From JANNYA01 sp031422315 (GTDB lineage: Bacteria > Pseudomonadota > Gammaproteobacteria > Xanthomonadales > SZUA-5): 9,979 nucleotides of DNA. Of this stretch, positions 1 through 7,272 are shown piece by piece (the stretch's first letter is position 1; every line of letters starts with the position of its first letter). The DNA is taken from NCBI GenBank assembly GCA_031422315.1, contig JANOQN010000050.1, positions 1 through 9,979 of the forward strand, written 5' to 3'. The notes below the pieces were generated by a model. It did no database searches. It saw only the letters and a program-made list of their open reading frames with translations, and was not told the DNA's origin. The translations under genes and the position numbers were made by a program.

Positions 1-3000
1 TTAATGCCAGCGTGTTGCCAGTGGTTTCGTTAATGAAAGCAAACGCAGCGCCGCCGATTTTTTCTTCGACTTGATAGCGGGTAGCGCCGCAATTGCTAGC
101 GCCCCAGCTCAGCGAGAAATTGCCAGTGCTGGATAAATTAGCGCTAGCGGCCATATTGCTTGGCGCAATCGGCATGCAGCTCGTAACAGGCTGGTACAAC
201 ACTGCCGCAGATTCCACGCCATAGCCGCGCGTTTTGCCGTTAAATTTAGCGCGCACCCGAAACCGATAGCTGGCATTGACAGTGCCGGTTGGGGTTACGG
301 TAGTGCTAAGCACGGTTTGATTGAGCGCCTGCGTGCTCCAGCTGCCTAGATCAATGCTTCTTTGTACGTCATACGAATTTGCGCCTATTGCCGCTGCCCA
401 GCTAATACTAAATGAGCTGGCTTGCGGGCTTGTTGGCAGCTCAGTGATGTTGGTTTTGGGCGGTGAATGATCGTAAGCCGGCGATACTCGCCAATCCGTA
501 CCGCACACTTTAGCCGCGCAGGCCACCACGCGAAATAGCATGCGGCCGCCTTCAGGGGAATCGAGCTGCGTCCACTGCAAACTGCTTGCGGTAGCCCGTG
601 GAATTAACTGCCAGCCCGCGCATACTTCAGTGGGTGCAACGGTGCACAGCTGGCGCTCAAGTTGATAGGTAATCGTGCCGCTACTGGCTGATGCTGCCCA
701 GCTAACCTGCAAGGTGCCGGTATTGACGCCTGCGGTATTGGCTTCCGGCGTAACGGTGATGCTAGCTGGCGCAATGGGCGCGCCGCCCGCATCAGAATCA
801 ACCCGCGCCAGCAGCGTATTGCCTAAATAAACGTGCCGCTTGCTGCTGCCGGTTTGATCTTCTTCCCACACCAGCTGGCCTGCGCCGCTGTAAACCTGGA
901 AGCGCTGCTGGCTAGCATCCGCCACTTTTTGAATCAGTGCGCGGCGGCCTTTGGCATCGTAGCGGTAGTTTTCCGAAGCGCCCGCTGCGCTGCTGGTGAA
1001 CTGGCGTATGCGATCGGCGCGATCAAACACAAAGCCTACTGTGGCGCTATTACTACCGCTGCGGCTGGTTACGTTGCCACGATCATCATAAATTAGATTA
1101 AATACCGTTTGGCCGCTGCTGTTGCTGATGTCAGTTAGGCGCTGAGTGGCTTGGGTGATGTTGTAGCTATAGCTGCGCGCTTTTGCGCCGGCTGTTACGC
1201 TTAGGCTGGTTAAATTATCCAAGCCATCGTAGCTGTAGCTGGCGTTGCCGAACATGCTGGAAGCGTTCGATGACACCGTTTTAAGGCGATCCAAATCATC
1301 GTAAGTCATGCCCCGGCTTTGGTTGGTAGCGGCTACGCCATCGGTTAGCCCGAGCACGTTGCCGTTTTCATCAAAATTGAGCGTGGTATCCAAAATTGCG
1401 CTGGTGCCGGCGGCATTGCGCACCTGCACCCGCCCGGGCAGTAGCCGCGCGTTTTGGGTCATGCTGTGGGTTAGCGTATTGCCGTAGCTGAAATTGGTAA
1501 GCGCGCCGCTGGCGCTGTATTGCAGGCCGGTGGCAAAGCTGCCCACTTTCGAAGGCTGGCCGAGCGCATTGGGCGCGTAGTCGATTTGCTGACCATCGGG
1601 GTAGGTCATGGAACTTGCGCTGGCATTGGCATCATAGCCATAGCCCAAGCTATAAACCTTGGCACCTACCGTTAGCTTTTCCTGCGTTAACAGGCGGCGC
1701 TTGTTGTACATAAATTCCCACAGCGTCCCATCCGATGCTGCGGTTTTGACTGCGCCATCGTCGTAATACGTCAATAACGTGCCGGGCGTGCCGTCGGGGA
1801 AGCTAACGCCAGTAAGGCGCTTACGCTGATCGTAGCTGTGGTAGGTTTTTGCGGATTCGGGGATGCTCGGGTACGCGGTTTCGCAGTACAGCGGGAGTCC
1901 TGGAACGGTGGCACTCCAATCCACTGTGCCATCGGTTGCAAAGTGGGTGTAGGTTGTGCCGCGTTCGGGTTCATATACGGCGCAGTTGCGGCCTAGTTCA
2001 TCGCGACTGTAGTTCCGCTGCGCAGTAACGAAAGTGCCACCTGGGCCTGGGCCGCTTCGCTTGAGGTGATTGATTCGACCCATCACGTCGCGATTAATTT
2101 CTACCACCACGCTCTCGGGAAAGGTTATTTTTACCGGTGACTCCTCACTAGGCTCCCCAAACGCTTGGTATTCAAACGTGGTGGCTTTTCCGCGTGGGTT
2201 AACTACGCGCTTTTTAAAGCCGCTTTGGTATTCGGTAGTGGTGTTGAGCAGGCTGGCGCCATTGCTTTGCGAAACTTGAGTTGCCCGCCCGAGCGCATCA
2301 AAACTCGTACGCGTGCCGGGTAGCGCATCGCTGAATTGACTAATAGTGCGCACGGGGTAGCTTTGAAATGTGGTTCGCCCCGCATGATCAAATGCGGCGG
2401 TGACGAAGGTTCTTGTGCTGGCCGGGTTAGCGCTATCAAATTCCTCAGTCAATACCGGGCGATACAGCGCATCAAAATATTGGCGCGTAATTTTATTGCC
2501 GACGGTAATTGTGCGCTGCCAGTGATTGGCGGGCAAACCAAATGCTGGGCCTGTTACCTGCACGAAGCCCGCGCTTAAGCTATTCCAAGCAACCGAATCA
2601 CCAGTAGGGTGGCTAATGCTGCTAATGCGGCCCATATTGTCACGGCCGATTGTGCTGGCGTAGCCCAGTTCATCAGTTTGCGAGAACAATGCGCCAAAAT
2701 TATCGACGATGGCGCTGCTAGTTTTTTGATCCGCATAAGTCACGAGCTGCGGCGTGCCACGCTTCCAGCTATCCAGGGTGACGGCCTTTAAACTAGGGTC
2801 GAGTATCTTCTTAAGCGAGCCATCGGGGTGATATTCGTAGCTGTATTCAACCCGCCCGATGGATTGGTGGCTGGTTGGCAAAAATGTAATTGGGTCGCGG
2901 GTGCGAATGGCTTCAGTTGTATCAAAAATCAAACCTGTGTTTGATATTTCTCCTGTACCTTCTCGGCGCAATGAAACTAGGTCTAGAACCCAAGTGTTTG

Positions 3001-3541
3001 TGAATCGATCTAACGTCTTTTCCTCTTGATGAGTACTAATGAATTGACCTGAGTTTGGTGCGCGTCGATATTGGTATATCGTTTTTGGAGTAACTGTTTC
3101 TGTGAAATTTGAATATTCCGATTCAAAAATATGTCCTTGCTGAAGCACAGTTTTTTTAAGCAACGGCACCTGATACGCCGAAGCAAACTCATCCGATTTC
3201 GAAGTCAACACGCCCGTCCCTGCGTAGTAAGAGTATGGCGGGCTTACAGGATTAATCGCATACTCATTCTCAGTCAAACGCAGCTGCGCGCCGCCTGCGC
3301 TCAAAATTTCTTCTTTGAGCAGCTTGCCTTCGGTTTTGTAGTATTCCGTGCCGAATGTAAAGCGGGTTCGTTCGCCATTAGGCATGGTTAGCGTGGCAAC
3401 TTTAGTGGGAATCGTGACTCCCTGCGGGCCAAAGCCCAAAGTCCAGGTAAGCGCAGGTACACCGGGGCCACTCAGGGTTTTTTGCGCCAGTGTGTAGCTG
3501 TCAAACTGCTTTGCGACGTCTTGAACTGGGGTGTGCCATCG
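1..3541 (-). CDS. RHS protein, main YD-repeat body and FN3-like domains, open at left edge
   Basis: This third frame segment is about 1,180 codons and is open from the stop at 3542-3544 to the window edge. I translated sample stretches around 3500-3200, 3120-2880, 2280-2100, 1860-1800, 1260-1200, 900-780, 480-420 and 240-1, and all read as one RHS frame. The YD-repeat body covers roughly 3540-780 and ends with the RHS core terminus (LVWEEDQTGSSKRHVYLGNT). From about 770 onward come FN3-like domains of roughly 90 residues: one at about 770-480 (TLQVSWAAS...ITYQLERQ), one at about 470-205 (SFSISWAAAIGANSYDVQRS) and a third, cut by the edge, at about 180-1 (NFSLSWGASNCGATRYQVEE). FN3 domains usually mediate extracellular binding. 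The first internal Met is at 3385 (MPNGERTRF). Gene finders may start there, but homology extends upstream across the frameshifts. Confidence 0.85.
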
Positions 3542-4817
3542 TCAAAGCGGCAGCCGCGAGGAATTCCCGCGCGCTCGTGCCGGATCGGATCAAAGGCAAA
3601 CACGCCGGTAGCGCCACTAGGGTGAGTGAACGTGTATGTGCGGCGTACCACGGAAGTGAGGTTATATTCACCCAAGCCACAAGATGGCGTTGCAGCTAAT
3701 GTTTGATAAACAAATACTATGACTTCGGTATCGTAGCTCCATTTGCTGGTATCGGGCTGTACTACTTCGACTAAGCGTTTCGAGCTGCTGTAGCGGTATT
3801 CCCAGGTGCGCCCGTGCGCGCGTGCGAAGCGCAGTTTTCCGGATGTGGCATCGTATTCAAAAGTAATCTTGCGGCCATCGTTGGCTTCAATTTTTTGCAG
3901 CTGATCGCCGATGTAATCGTACGTTACCCAATTGCCAAAACGATCTTCAACGCGCGTGGCACTGATGCGCACTTCATCGCGCGCTAGCTGGTAGACCACG
4001 TTTTGCATGCCAAATCTTTTGCTGCGCTGGATAACCGACGCGCGCCTTTTTGACATCCAATTCAAAATGTATTTGACGCCGTTCGTGTCCAACGCCAAAA
4101 AACTTTGCCCGCATCACCACTCGCCAACGATGGCAAGCAGCGCAGCTGCCAATGATTCAAGGTTACCCATGGGTAACTATGGCCATCAGTAGGCATCAGC
4201 GTGTTTGCCGCGCTGCGCGCAAGCACCATTTGATCGCCTGCGCCTGGCACGGACAGCGTATTGCCAGCCCAATAATCTTCACCGTCATAAGTTGGCGCCG
4301 CAGGCATGCCATTTACCGTAGTTGTAGCAGGCGGTGGATTCATATCCAGCGGCGAGCTAGAACAGCGTGCGTTCGGATTAGCCCCGCTGACCTGCCAGCC
4401 TAAAGCGTTGGAATATACGCCGCGCATATGCGGTGTCTCGAGTTCCCATTCGCCAAGCAAGCCCGGTGCGGTTGGGCCGCGCGCTTCAGTGGCACTGTGG
4501 GTGCGGGTTAAGCGCACTGGCAGCGCGCTATTGCCCGGCAGATCAATGTCAGTCACGCTAAATGTGGTGGCGCCAGTGTAGTAATTCGTAGAATCACCAA
4601 ACAAACTATCGCCCAGTGGCGCAATGGCCTCAGCAGCGTTGACCCGCGTCATGCGGTCGTATTTTTCGTCGTTTGCGCTTTCTTCGACGAGTACCTGTTC
4701 TGGCGCTGGCGTGGGTGAGGTTTGTGCGTAAAGAATGCTTGAGAAGGCTAAGCAGGCCAGAAGTCTCAATAAATCAGTGGCGAAAAATCCCGTTAATCGG
4801 TGTGAAGTTCGTGTCAT
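1..4817 (-). CDS. RHS/YD-repeat exported protein with FN3-like C-terminus; 3' end outside window; two frameshifts
   Basis: This is one very large RHS-family gene of about 1,605 codons within the window, running off the left edge with no stop in its final frame. The order is signal peptide, conserved RHS head (YYTGATTFSVTDIDLPGNSALPV), YD-repeat body (for example YSYDGLDNLTS and YRYDAKGRRAL), the RHS end segment (WEEDQTGSS...YLGNTLLARVD), then FN3-like domains. RHS proteins form large beta-cocoon shells, often secreted or surface-exposed, and many carry a variable C-terminal domain. Here that end is not visible, so no toxin or adhesin role can be assigned. The reading moves through three frames. 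Each switch is repaired by adding one base to a homopolymer (4097-4102 and 3528-3531), so this is either sequencing/assembly error or a recently decayed gene. The start is the ATG at 4817. No strong ribosome-binding site is visible before it, but the signal peptide that follows supports it. The metalloprotease gene lies 133 bases upstream on the same strand. Confidence 0.85.
3472..4098 (-). CDS. RHS protein, middle segment between the two frameshifts
   Basis: This second frame segment continues the RHS protein. It joins the first as GKVF-LALDTNGVKYILNWM when one T is added on the coding strand. It contains YD-type repeats such as FGNWVTYDYIGDQLQKIEA, ITFEYDATSGKLRFA and YRYSSSKRLVEVVQPD. The apparent TTG start at 4098 is an artefact of the frameshift and has no ribosome-binding site. 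The sense part ends near 3532 (RFDDGTP). The residues after that (QFKTSQSSLTATHWRKKP) are out of frame, because the RHS sequence continues in another frame as VQDVAKQFDSYTLAQKTL. Confidence 0.75.
   Translation of the reverse strand: MALDTNGVKYILNWMSKRRASVIQRSKRFGMQNVVYQLARDEVRISATRVEDRFGNWVTYDYIGDQLQKIEANDGRKITFEYDATSGKLRFARAHGRTWEYRYSSSKRLVEVVQPDTSKWSYDTEVIVFVYQTLAATPSCGLGEYNLTSVVRRTYTFTHPSGATGVFAFDPIRHERAGIPRGCRFDDGTPQFKTSQSSLTATHWRKKP
3528..3531 (-). other. Frameshift site 2 in RHS gene (G4 run, C4 on coding strand)
   Basis: The coding strand reads GGC ACA CCC CAG in the upstream frame. With one extra C it reads GGC ACA CCC CCA GTT CAA, joining FDDGTP to PVQDVAKQFDSY. This is again consistent with a one-base loss in a homopolymer. 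Confidence 0.7.
4062..4817 (-). CDS. RHS protein, N-terminal segment (signal peptide and head), ends at frameshift 1
   Basis: This is the first of three frame segments of the RHS gene. The peptide starts MTRTSHRLTGFFATDLLRLL and has a hydrophobic core ending near LYA-Q at about residue 31, a typical Sec signal peptide. Residues about 68-105 hold the RHS head motif LFGDSTNYYTGATTFSVTD followed by LPGNSALPVRLTR, commonly seen at the beginning of exported RHS-repeat proteins. Sense sequence ends at about codon 240 (ASGDAGKVF). The remaining residues up to the stop (WRWTRTASNTF) are out-of-frame translation after the shortened A6 run (T6 on the coding strand). Confidence 0.8.
   Translation of the reverse strand: MTRTSHRLTGFFATDLLRLLACLAFSSILYAQTSPTPAPEQVLVEESANDEKYDRMTRVNAAEAIAPLGDSLFGDSTNYYTGATTFSVTDIDLPGNSALPVRLTRTHSATEARGPTAPGLLGEWELETPHMRGVYSNALGWQVSGANPNARCSSSPLDMNPPPATTTVNGMPAAPTYDGEDYWAGNTLSVPGAGDQMVLARSAANTLMPTDGHSYPWVTLNHWQLRCLPSLASGDAGKVFWRWTRTASNTF
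4097..4102 (-). other. Frameshift site 1 in RHS gene (A6 run, T6 on coding strand)
   Basis: The coding strand reads AAA GTT TTT TGG. Adding one T gives AAA GTT TTT TTG GCG, which joins GKVF to LALDTNGVKY without a gap. This supports a one-base loss in the homopolymer. Slippage on the T run during transcription or translation is possible but not shown. Confidence 0.75.
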
Positions 4818-4950
4818 AAATCGCCATAAGACTGTAAAATTTGGCGAAACGTGCGCGAACTTTAAGGAGCATGCAATCGTTTATGGTTTGTGTGTTTATG
4901 TCCAGTATGGCTTATGTTGAGGCATCTACAAACTTACTTTAGCGATAAGA
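4818..4950. other. Intergenic region between metalloprotease and RHS gene
   Basis: This 133-base, AT-rich gap lies between the protease stop and the RHS start, both on the minus strand. I see no convincing rho-independent terminator and no strong sigma-70 promoter for the RHS gene. On the plus strand an AAGGAG at 4864-4869 precedes a 23-codon open frame (4871-4942); see the findings. Confidence 0.5.
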
Positions 4951-6225
4951 CTAGTTTCCTTCAAATCCATTTTGGAAGACTATCGGCGGCAAACTGGCAC
5001 CTGGATATACCGCAAATGCGCCGGCTATATCATCGGCGCGCAATTCGGCGCCCCTGCCATCCCCGTGCGCTAATGCCCGCATCGTTGCATCGTTCAGAAC
5101 TGTAGAGCTAGCACAAGCAGGTGAATCGTTGTCGCCGCATGAGTGCCCGTAGCCGAGCGTGTGGCCTAGCTCATGCGCCATAACCTGCGCGCCGTTATTA
5201 CCACCATTGCCGTTGAAATAGCACGCCGCACCGTCTTGCGTTGTGACGATTGCACGAACAATCGGGAAGTAATTGGTGCCGTTAAAATTAGTTGGGGAAA
5301 GCTGAAATGATGGCCCACCAAGCGCGAGTACGCCACCTTGGTTGCAGTCATAGCTGCCTTGAATTTGGTTGTTTGGGTCGTCAAATATCACGATGCTGAC
5401 ATTGCCTGGATTGCTAGACACTGCGCCTGCAAATAGGTAGCGAATATCACTGTTTGCGTCGTTCGTCCACGAGTTCAATCCAGCCTGTAATTGCGCCACG
5501 GTACCCGCCACGCCACCAGAAATGGCCGACCAACTTTCCGACAGATTATTGCCAAACTTAAACCAGCGAACTGGCGTACCGTCACTTCGAATTTGCGTGA
5601 ACTTTGCACCCGGCAACTTTATGTTGGACCATTCCGGCCGCAGGTAGTCTGGCAAAGCTTCACCACCTTCGCGAACCCATTGCTCGAACCTTGCGGCATC
5701 GCGCGGAGCCAAGTATTTTGCGTTTTGATCGCTCATTGCTTCGCCACCATTCAAATCGCGGCGATACATTCTGACGTTGCCGCTGCTGGCCTCAAAGAAA
5801 ATGCCGAGCATGAGCTGCATCGGTTTGATCTCGCCATTACTTGTGCGTTCGAAAAACACCAAAACACGGGCGCCGGTATCAAGCTCAGTCACACCGGTGT
5901 AGCGGCTAACTTCTACATCCGTTTTAGCCGCGCGCGAATTCGGATTTCCCACAAGGCCACCGGGCATGACTAGCGTTTCTTCACTGCGATTTCGCCCATC
6001 ACTGCGCAGATATTCCAGCTGTTCGAGCGTGTAGCGCGTTTCGCCGTTGCTGCTTGTTTTGGATGTTACTACCGCGCTCACCACACCGGATGATTGCGCA
6101 GATAAATCCGCATCTTTCATCATGACGTAGCTAAAAGCATGTGCAGAGTTGGCACCGAGCGTTATCAAACACGCACAACTCAAAGCCAATTTATTCTTTT
6201 CTAGATAACAATTAACCAGGCGCAT
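4951..6225 (-). CDS. Secreted metzincin-type zinc metalloprotease with C-terminal FxxGFE tail
   Basis: This 424-residue protein is a predicted exported zinc endopeptidase. Residues 1-30 are a signal peptide with an Ala-His-Ala cleavage site before Phe31. The catalytic site is the extended zinc motif HELGHTLGYGH, with ligands His351, His355 and His361 and general base Glu352. It is followed by a probable Met-turn at Met382 (ATMRALAHG) and then ELRADDIAGAFAVYP, the arrangement of matrixin-like metzincins. Residues about 31-200 probably form a pro- or accessory domain (TLEQLEYLRSDGRNR, VLVFFERTSNGEIKPMQLML). Cys pairs around the active site (SCGDNDSPAC) fit an extracellular protein. The C-terminus PPIVFQNGFEGN resembles the short FxxGFE tail common on secreted Xanthomonadales proteins, perhaps a sorting signal (inference). 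The start is set by the signal peptide and by AGGAG at 6232-6236, six bases upstream. The substrate is unknown. Confidence 0.9.
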   Translation of the reverse strand: MRLVNCYLEKNKLALSCACLITLGANSAHAFSYVMMKDADLSAQSSGVVSAVVTSKTSSNGETRYTLEQLEYLRSDGRNRSEETLVMPGGLVGNPNSRAAKTDVEVSRYTGVTELDTGARVLVFFERTSNGEIKPMQLMLGIFFEASSGNVRMYRRDLNGGEAMSDQNAKYLAPRDAARFEQWVREGGEALPDYLRPEWSNIKLPGAKFTQIRSDGTPVRWFKFGNNLSESWSAISGGVAGTVAQLQAGLNSWTNDANSDIRYLFAGAVSSNPGNVSIVIFDDPNNQIQGSYDCNQGGVLALGGPSFQLSPTNFNGTNYFPIVRAIVTTQDGAACYFNGNGGNNGAQVMAHELGHTLGYGHSCGDNDSPACASSTVLNDATMRALAHGDGRGAELRADDIAGAFAVYPGASLPPIVFQNGFEGN

Positions 6226-6231
6226 AGGTAA

Positions 6232-6236
6232 CTCCT
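6232..6236 (-). promoter_or_regulatory. Ribosome-binding site of the metalloprotease gene
   Basis: The coding strand reads AGGAG, six bases before the ATG at 6225, an ideal Shine-Dalgarno placement that confirms this start. Confidence 0.75.
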
Positions 6237-6259
6237 GAGATGAGTTTAAATTTTAGCGC

Positions 6260-6311
6260 GACAGTTCGTCTAACGTTGGTAAAAATGTACGCAACTAAGT
6301 ATGGAACTGTC
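6260..6311. repeat. Inverted repeat flanking the candidate protease promoter
   Basis: GACAGTTC at 6260-6267 is the exact reverse complement of GAACTGTC at 6304-6311. A second, shorter inverted pair (GTTG/CAAC) is nested inside. The arms sit on either side of the candidate -10 element, an arrangement that could be a paired operator or an RNA stem. It could also be chance. Confidence 0.35.
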
Positions 6312-6313
6312 TA
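6284..6313 (-). promoter_or_regulatory. Candidate sigma-70 promoter for the metalloprotease gene
   Basis: On the minus strand TAGACA (6308-6313, five of six matches to the -35 consensus) is followed after 18 bases by TACATT (6284-6289, four of six matches to the -10 consensus). Transcription would start about 50 bases before the ATG. Part of the -35 lies in an inverted repeat (GACAGTTC/GAACTGTC). The call rests on sequence matches only. Confidence 0.35.
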
Positions 6314-6482
6314 AAAATGCGCAGATTTCGCAAATTCTGGGTGCGATCCAAAGTGAAGCCTCCTCATCCCCGAAGCTAGCTTTGCTAGGCTATTCATTTT
6401 GCATTTTCATTCGCCTTACAATCACGCTCCACACAATGACAAATTGATTCACGTTAGTTACTTCGTCGCGAATATCCCAAAT

Positions 6483-6487
6483 AGGAA
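6483..6487 (+). promoter_or_regulatory. Ribosome-binding site of the DUF4197 gene
   Basis: AGGAA lies eight to nine bases before the ATG at 6496, a reasonable Shine-Dalgarno match and spacing. Confidence 0.6.
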
Positions 6488-6495
6488 CACACTCC

Positions 6496-7242
6496 ATGCG
6501 CACCATGATATTAGTACTTGCCCTCAGCGCCCAAATGTTCCACGCTGATCTCTATGCTGCGGCCGGCAAGCTTGCTCCCATCAATGCCGCACTGCCTGCG
6601 CTCTCGCCAAAAGTTGCCGAGCTGACGCAGAGCGAAGCATCCAGCGGGTTGAAGGATGCGTTGGCGGCGGGCGTCAAATCGGCGATTACTCAACTCGGCA
6701 AAAAAGATGGCTTTTTGGCCGATCAAGCAGTTCGAATCATGGTGCCTAAACGCGTACGTAAATTGGCTGACGCAGCGAAATCGCTTGGCGCGGGCAAGTA
6801 TGTGGAAGATTTTGAAATCGCCATGAACCGCGCCGCCGAACAGGCAGTTCCGCTTGCGGCTGACGTGTTCGCTGCGGCGGTCAAACAAATGAGCGTGCAA
6901 GACGCGCTCGCGATTGTGAGCGGTGAATCTGATGCCGCCACGCAATATTTTAGGCGCACGACTGAAACAACGCTGCAAGCTAAGTTTTTACCAATCGTTA
7001 CCAAAGCAACGGGCAACACCGGCGTTACGCAGCGCTACAAAGCGCTGAGCGAAAAATCCGGCCCGATGGCGGCACTGTTGGGTGGTTCCAGTAAAAAACC
7101 GCTCGATCTTGATGCTTACGTCACCGAAAAAACGCTGGATGGACTGTTTTACTACGTCGGCGAACAAGAAAAGAAAATCCGCAGCAATCCGCTGGCGCAG
7201 ACTTCATCGCTGCTACGCCGGGTGTTCGGTGGACGCAAATAA
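6496..7242 (+). CDS. DUF4197 family protein, exported
   Basis: This 248-residue protein has the full length and pattern of the DUF4197 family, whose biochemical role is unknown. Residues 1 to about 22 form a signal peptide (hydrophobic core MILVLALSAQMF, cleavage near LYAAAG), so the protein is probably periplasmic. Family landmarks in order are EASSGLKDALAAGVKSAITQLG, GFLADQAVRIMVPKRVRKL, FEIAMNRAAEQAVPLAADVF, DAATQYFRRTTETTL and the C-terminal LDAYVTEKTLDGLFYYVGEQEKKIR. The protein is mostly helical. AGGA at 6483-6486, nine bases before the ATG, supports the start. The gene stands alone on the plus strand between two minus-strand units, so it is probably monocistronic and ends at the hairpin at 7253-7265. 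Confidence 0.93.
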   Translation: MRTMILVLALSAQMFHADLYAAAGKLAPINAALPALSPKVAELTQSEASSGLKDALAAGVKSAITQLGKKDGFLADQAVRIMVPKRVRKLADAAKSLGAGKYVEDFEIAMNRAAEQAVPLAADVFAAAVKQMSVQDALAIVSGESDAATQYFRRTTETTLQAKFLPIVTKATGNTGVTQRYKALSEKSGPMAALLGGSSKKPLDLDAYVTEKTLDGLFYYVGEQEKKIRSNPLAQTSSLLRRVFGGRK

Positions 7243-7252
7243 ATTGATCTAA

Positions 7253-7265
7253 AGGCCTTCGGCCT
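7253..7265. terminator. Small hairpin between convergent genes, possible bidirectional terminator
   Basis: AGGCC-TTC-GGCCT forms a perfect five-base-pair stem 10 bases after the DUF4197 stop and 7 bases after the stop of the converging minus-strand gene. The flanking U-tracts are weak on both strands (ACGTTTCTC on plus, TTTAGATC on minus), so termination strength is uncertain. Confidence 0.4.
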
Positions 7266-7272
7266 ACGTTTC

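Larger units (their letters stand above)
6226..6495. other. Divergent intergenic region between metalloprotease and DUF4197 genes
   Basis: This 270-base region must carry outward promoters for both neighbours. It contains the inverted repeat at 6260-6311, the candidate protease promoter, and a small perfect hairpin CTAGC-TTT-GCTAG at 6376-6388 followed by T-rich sequence. On the plus strand a weak TACAAT (6417-6422) could be a -10 element for the DUF4197 gene, but no good -35 pairs with it. No coding sequence was recognised. Confidence 0.45.

Noticed and set aside
1..3. TTA at the left edge, a possible TAA stop for the RHS gene
   Set aside because: It is in a different frame from the RHS reading, which passes through the edge as an FN3-like strand.
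833..1096. 87-codon plus-strand open frame
   Set aside because: It is antisense to the YD-repeat region, where the minus-strand frame encodes clear RHS motifs.
5491..5973. 160-codon plus-strand open frame
   Set aside because: It is entirely antisense to the metalloprotease, lacks a plausible ribosome-binding site, and has a low-complexity composition typical of a shadow frame.
6376..6388. CTAGC-TTT-GCTAG hairpin as a terminator
   Set aside because: It lies in a divergent promoter region with no upstream transcript to terminate, and the T-rich sequence after it is interrupted.
6511..6978. 155-codon minus-strand open frame
   Set aside because: It is antisense to the well-supported DUF4197 gene.
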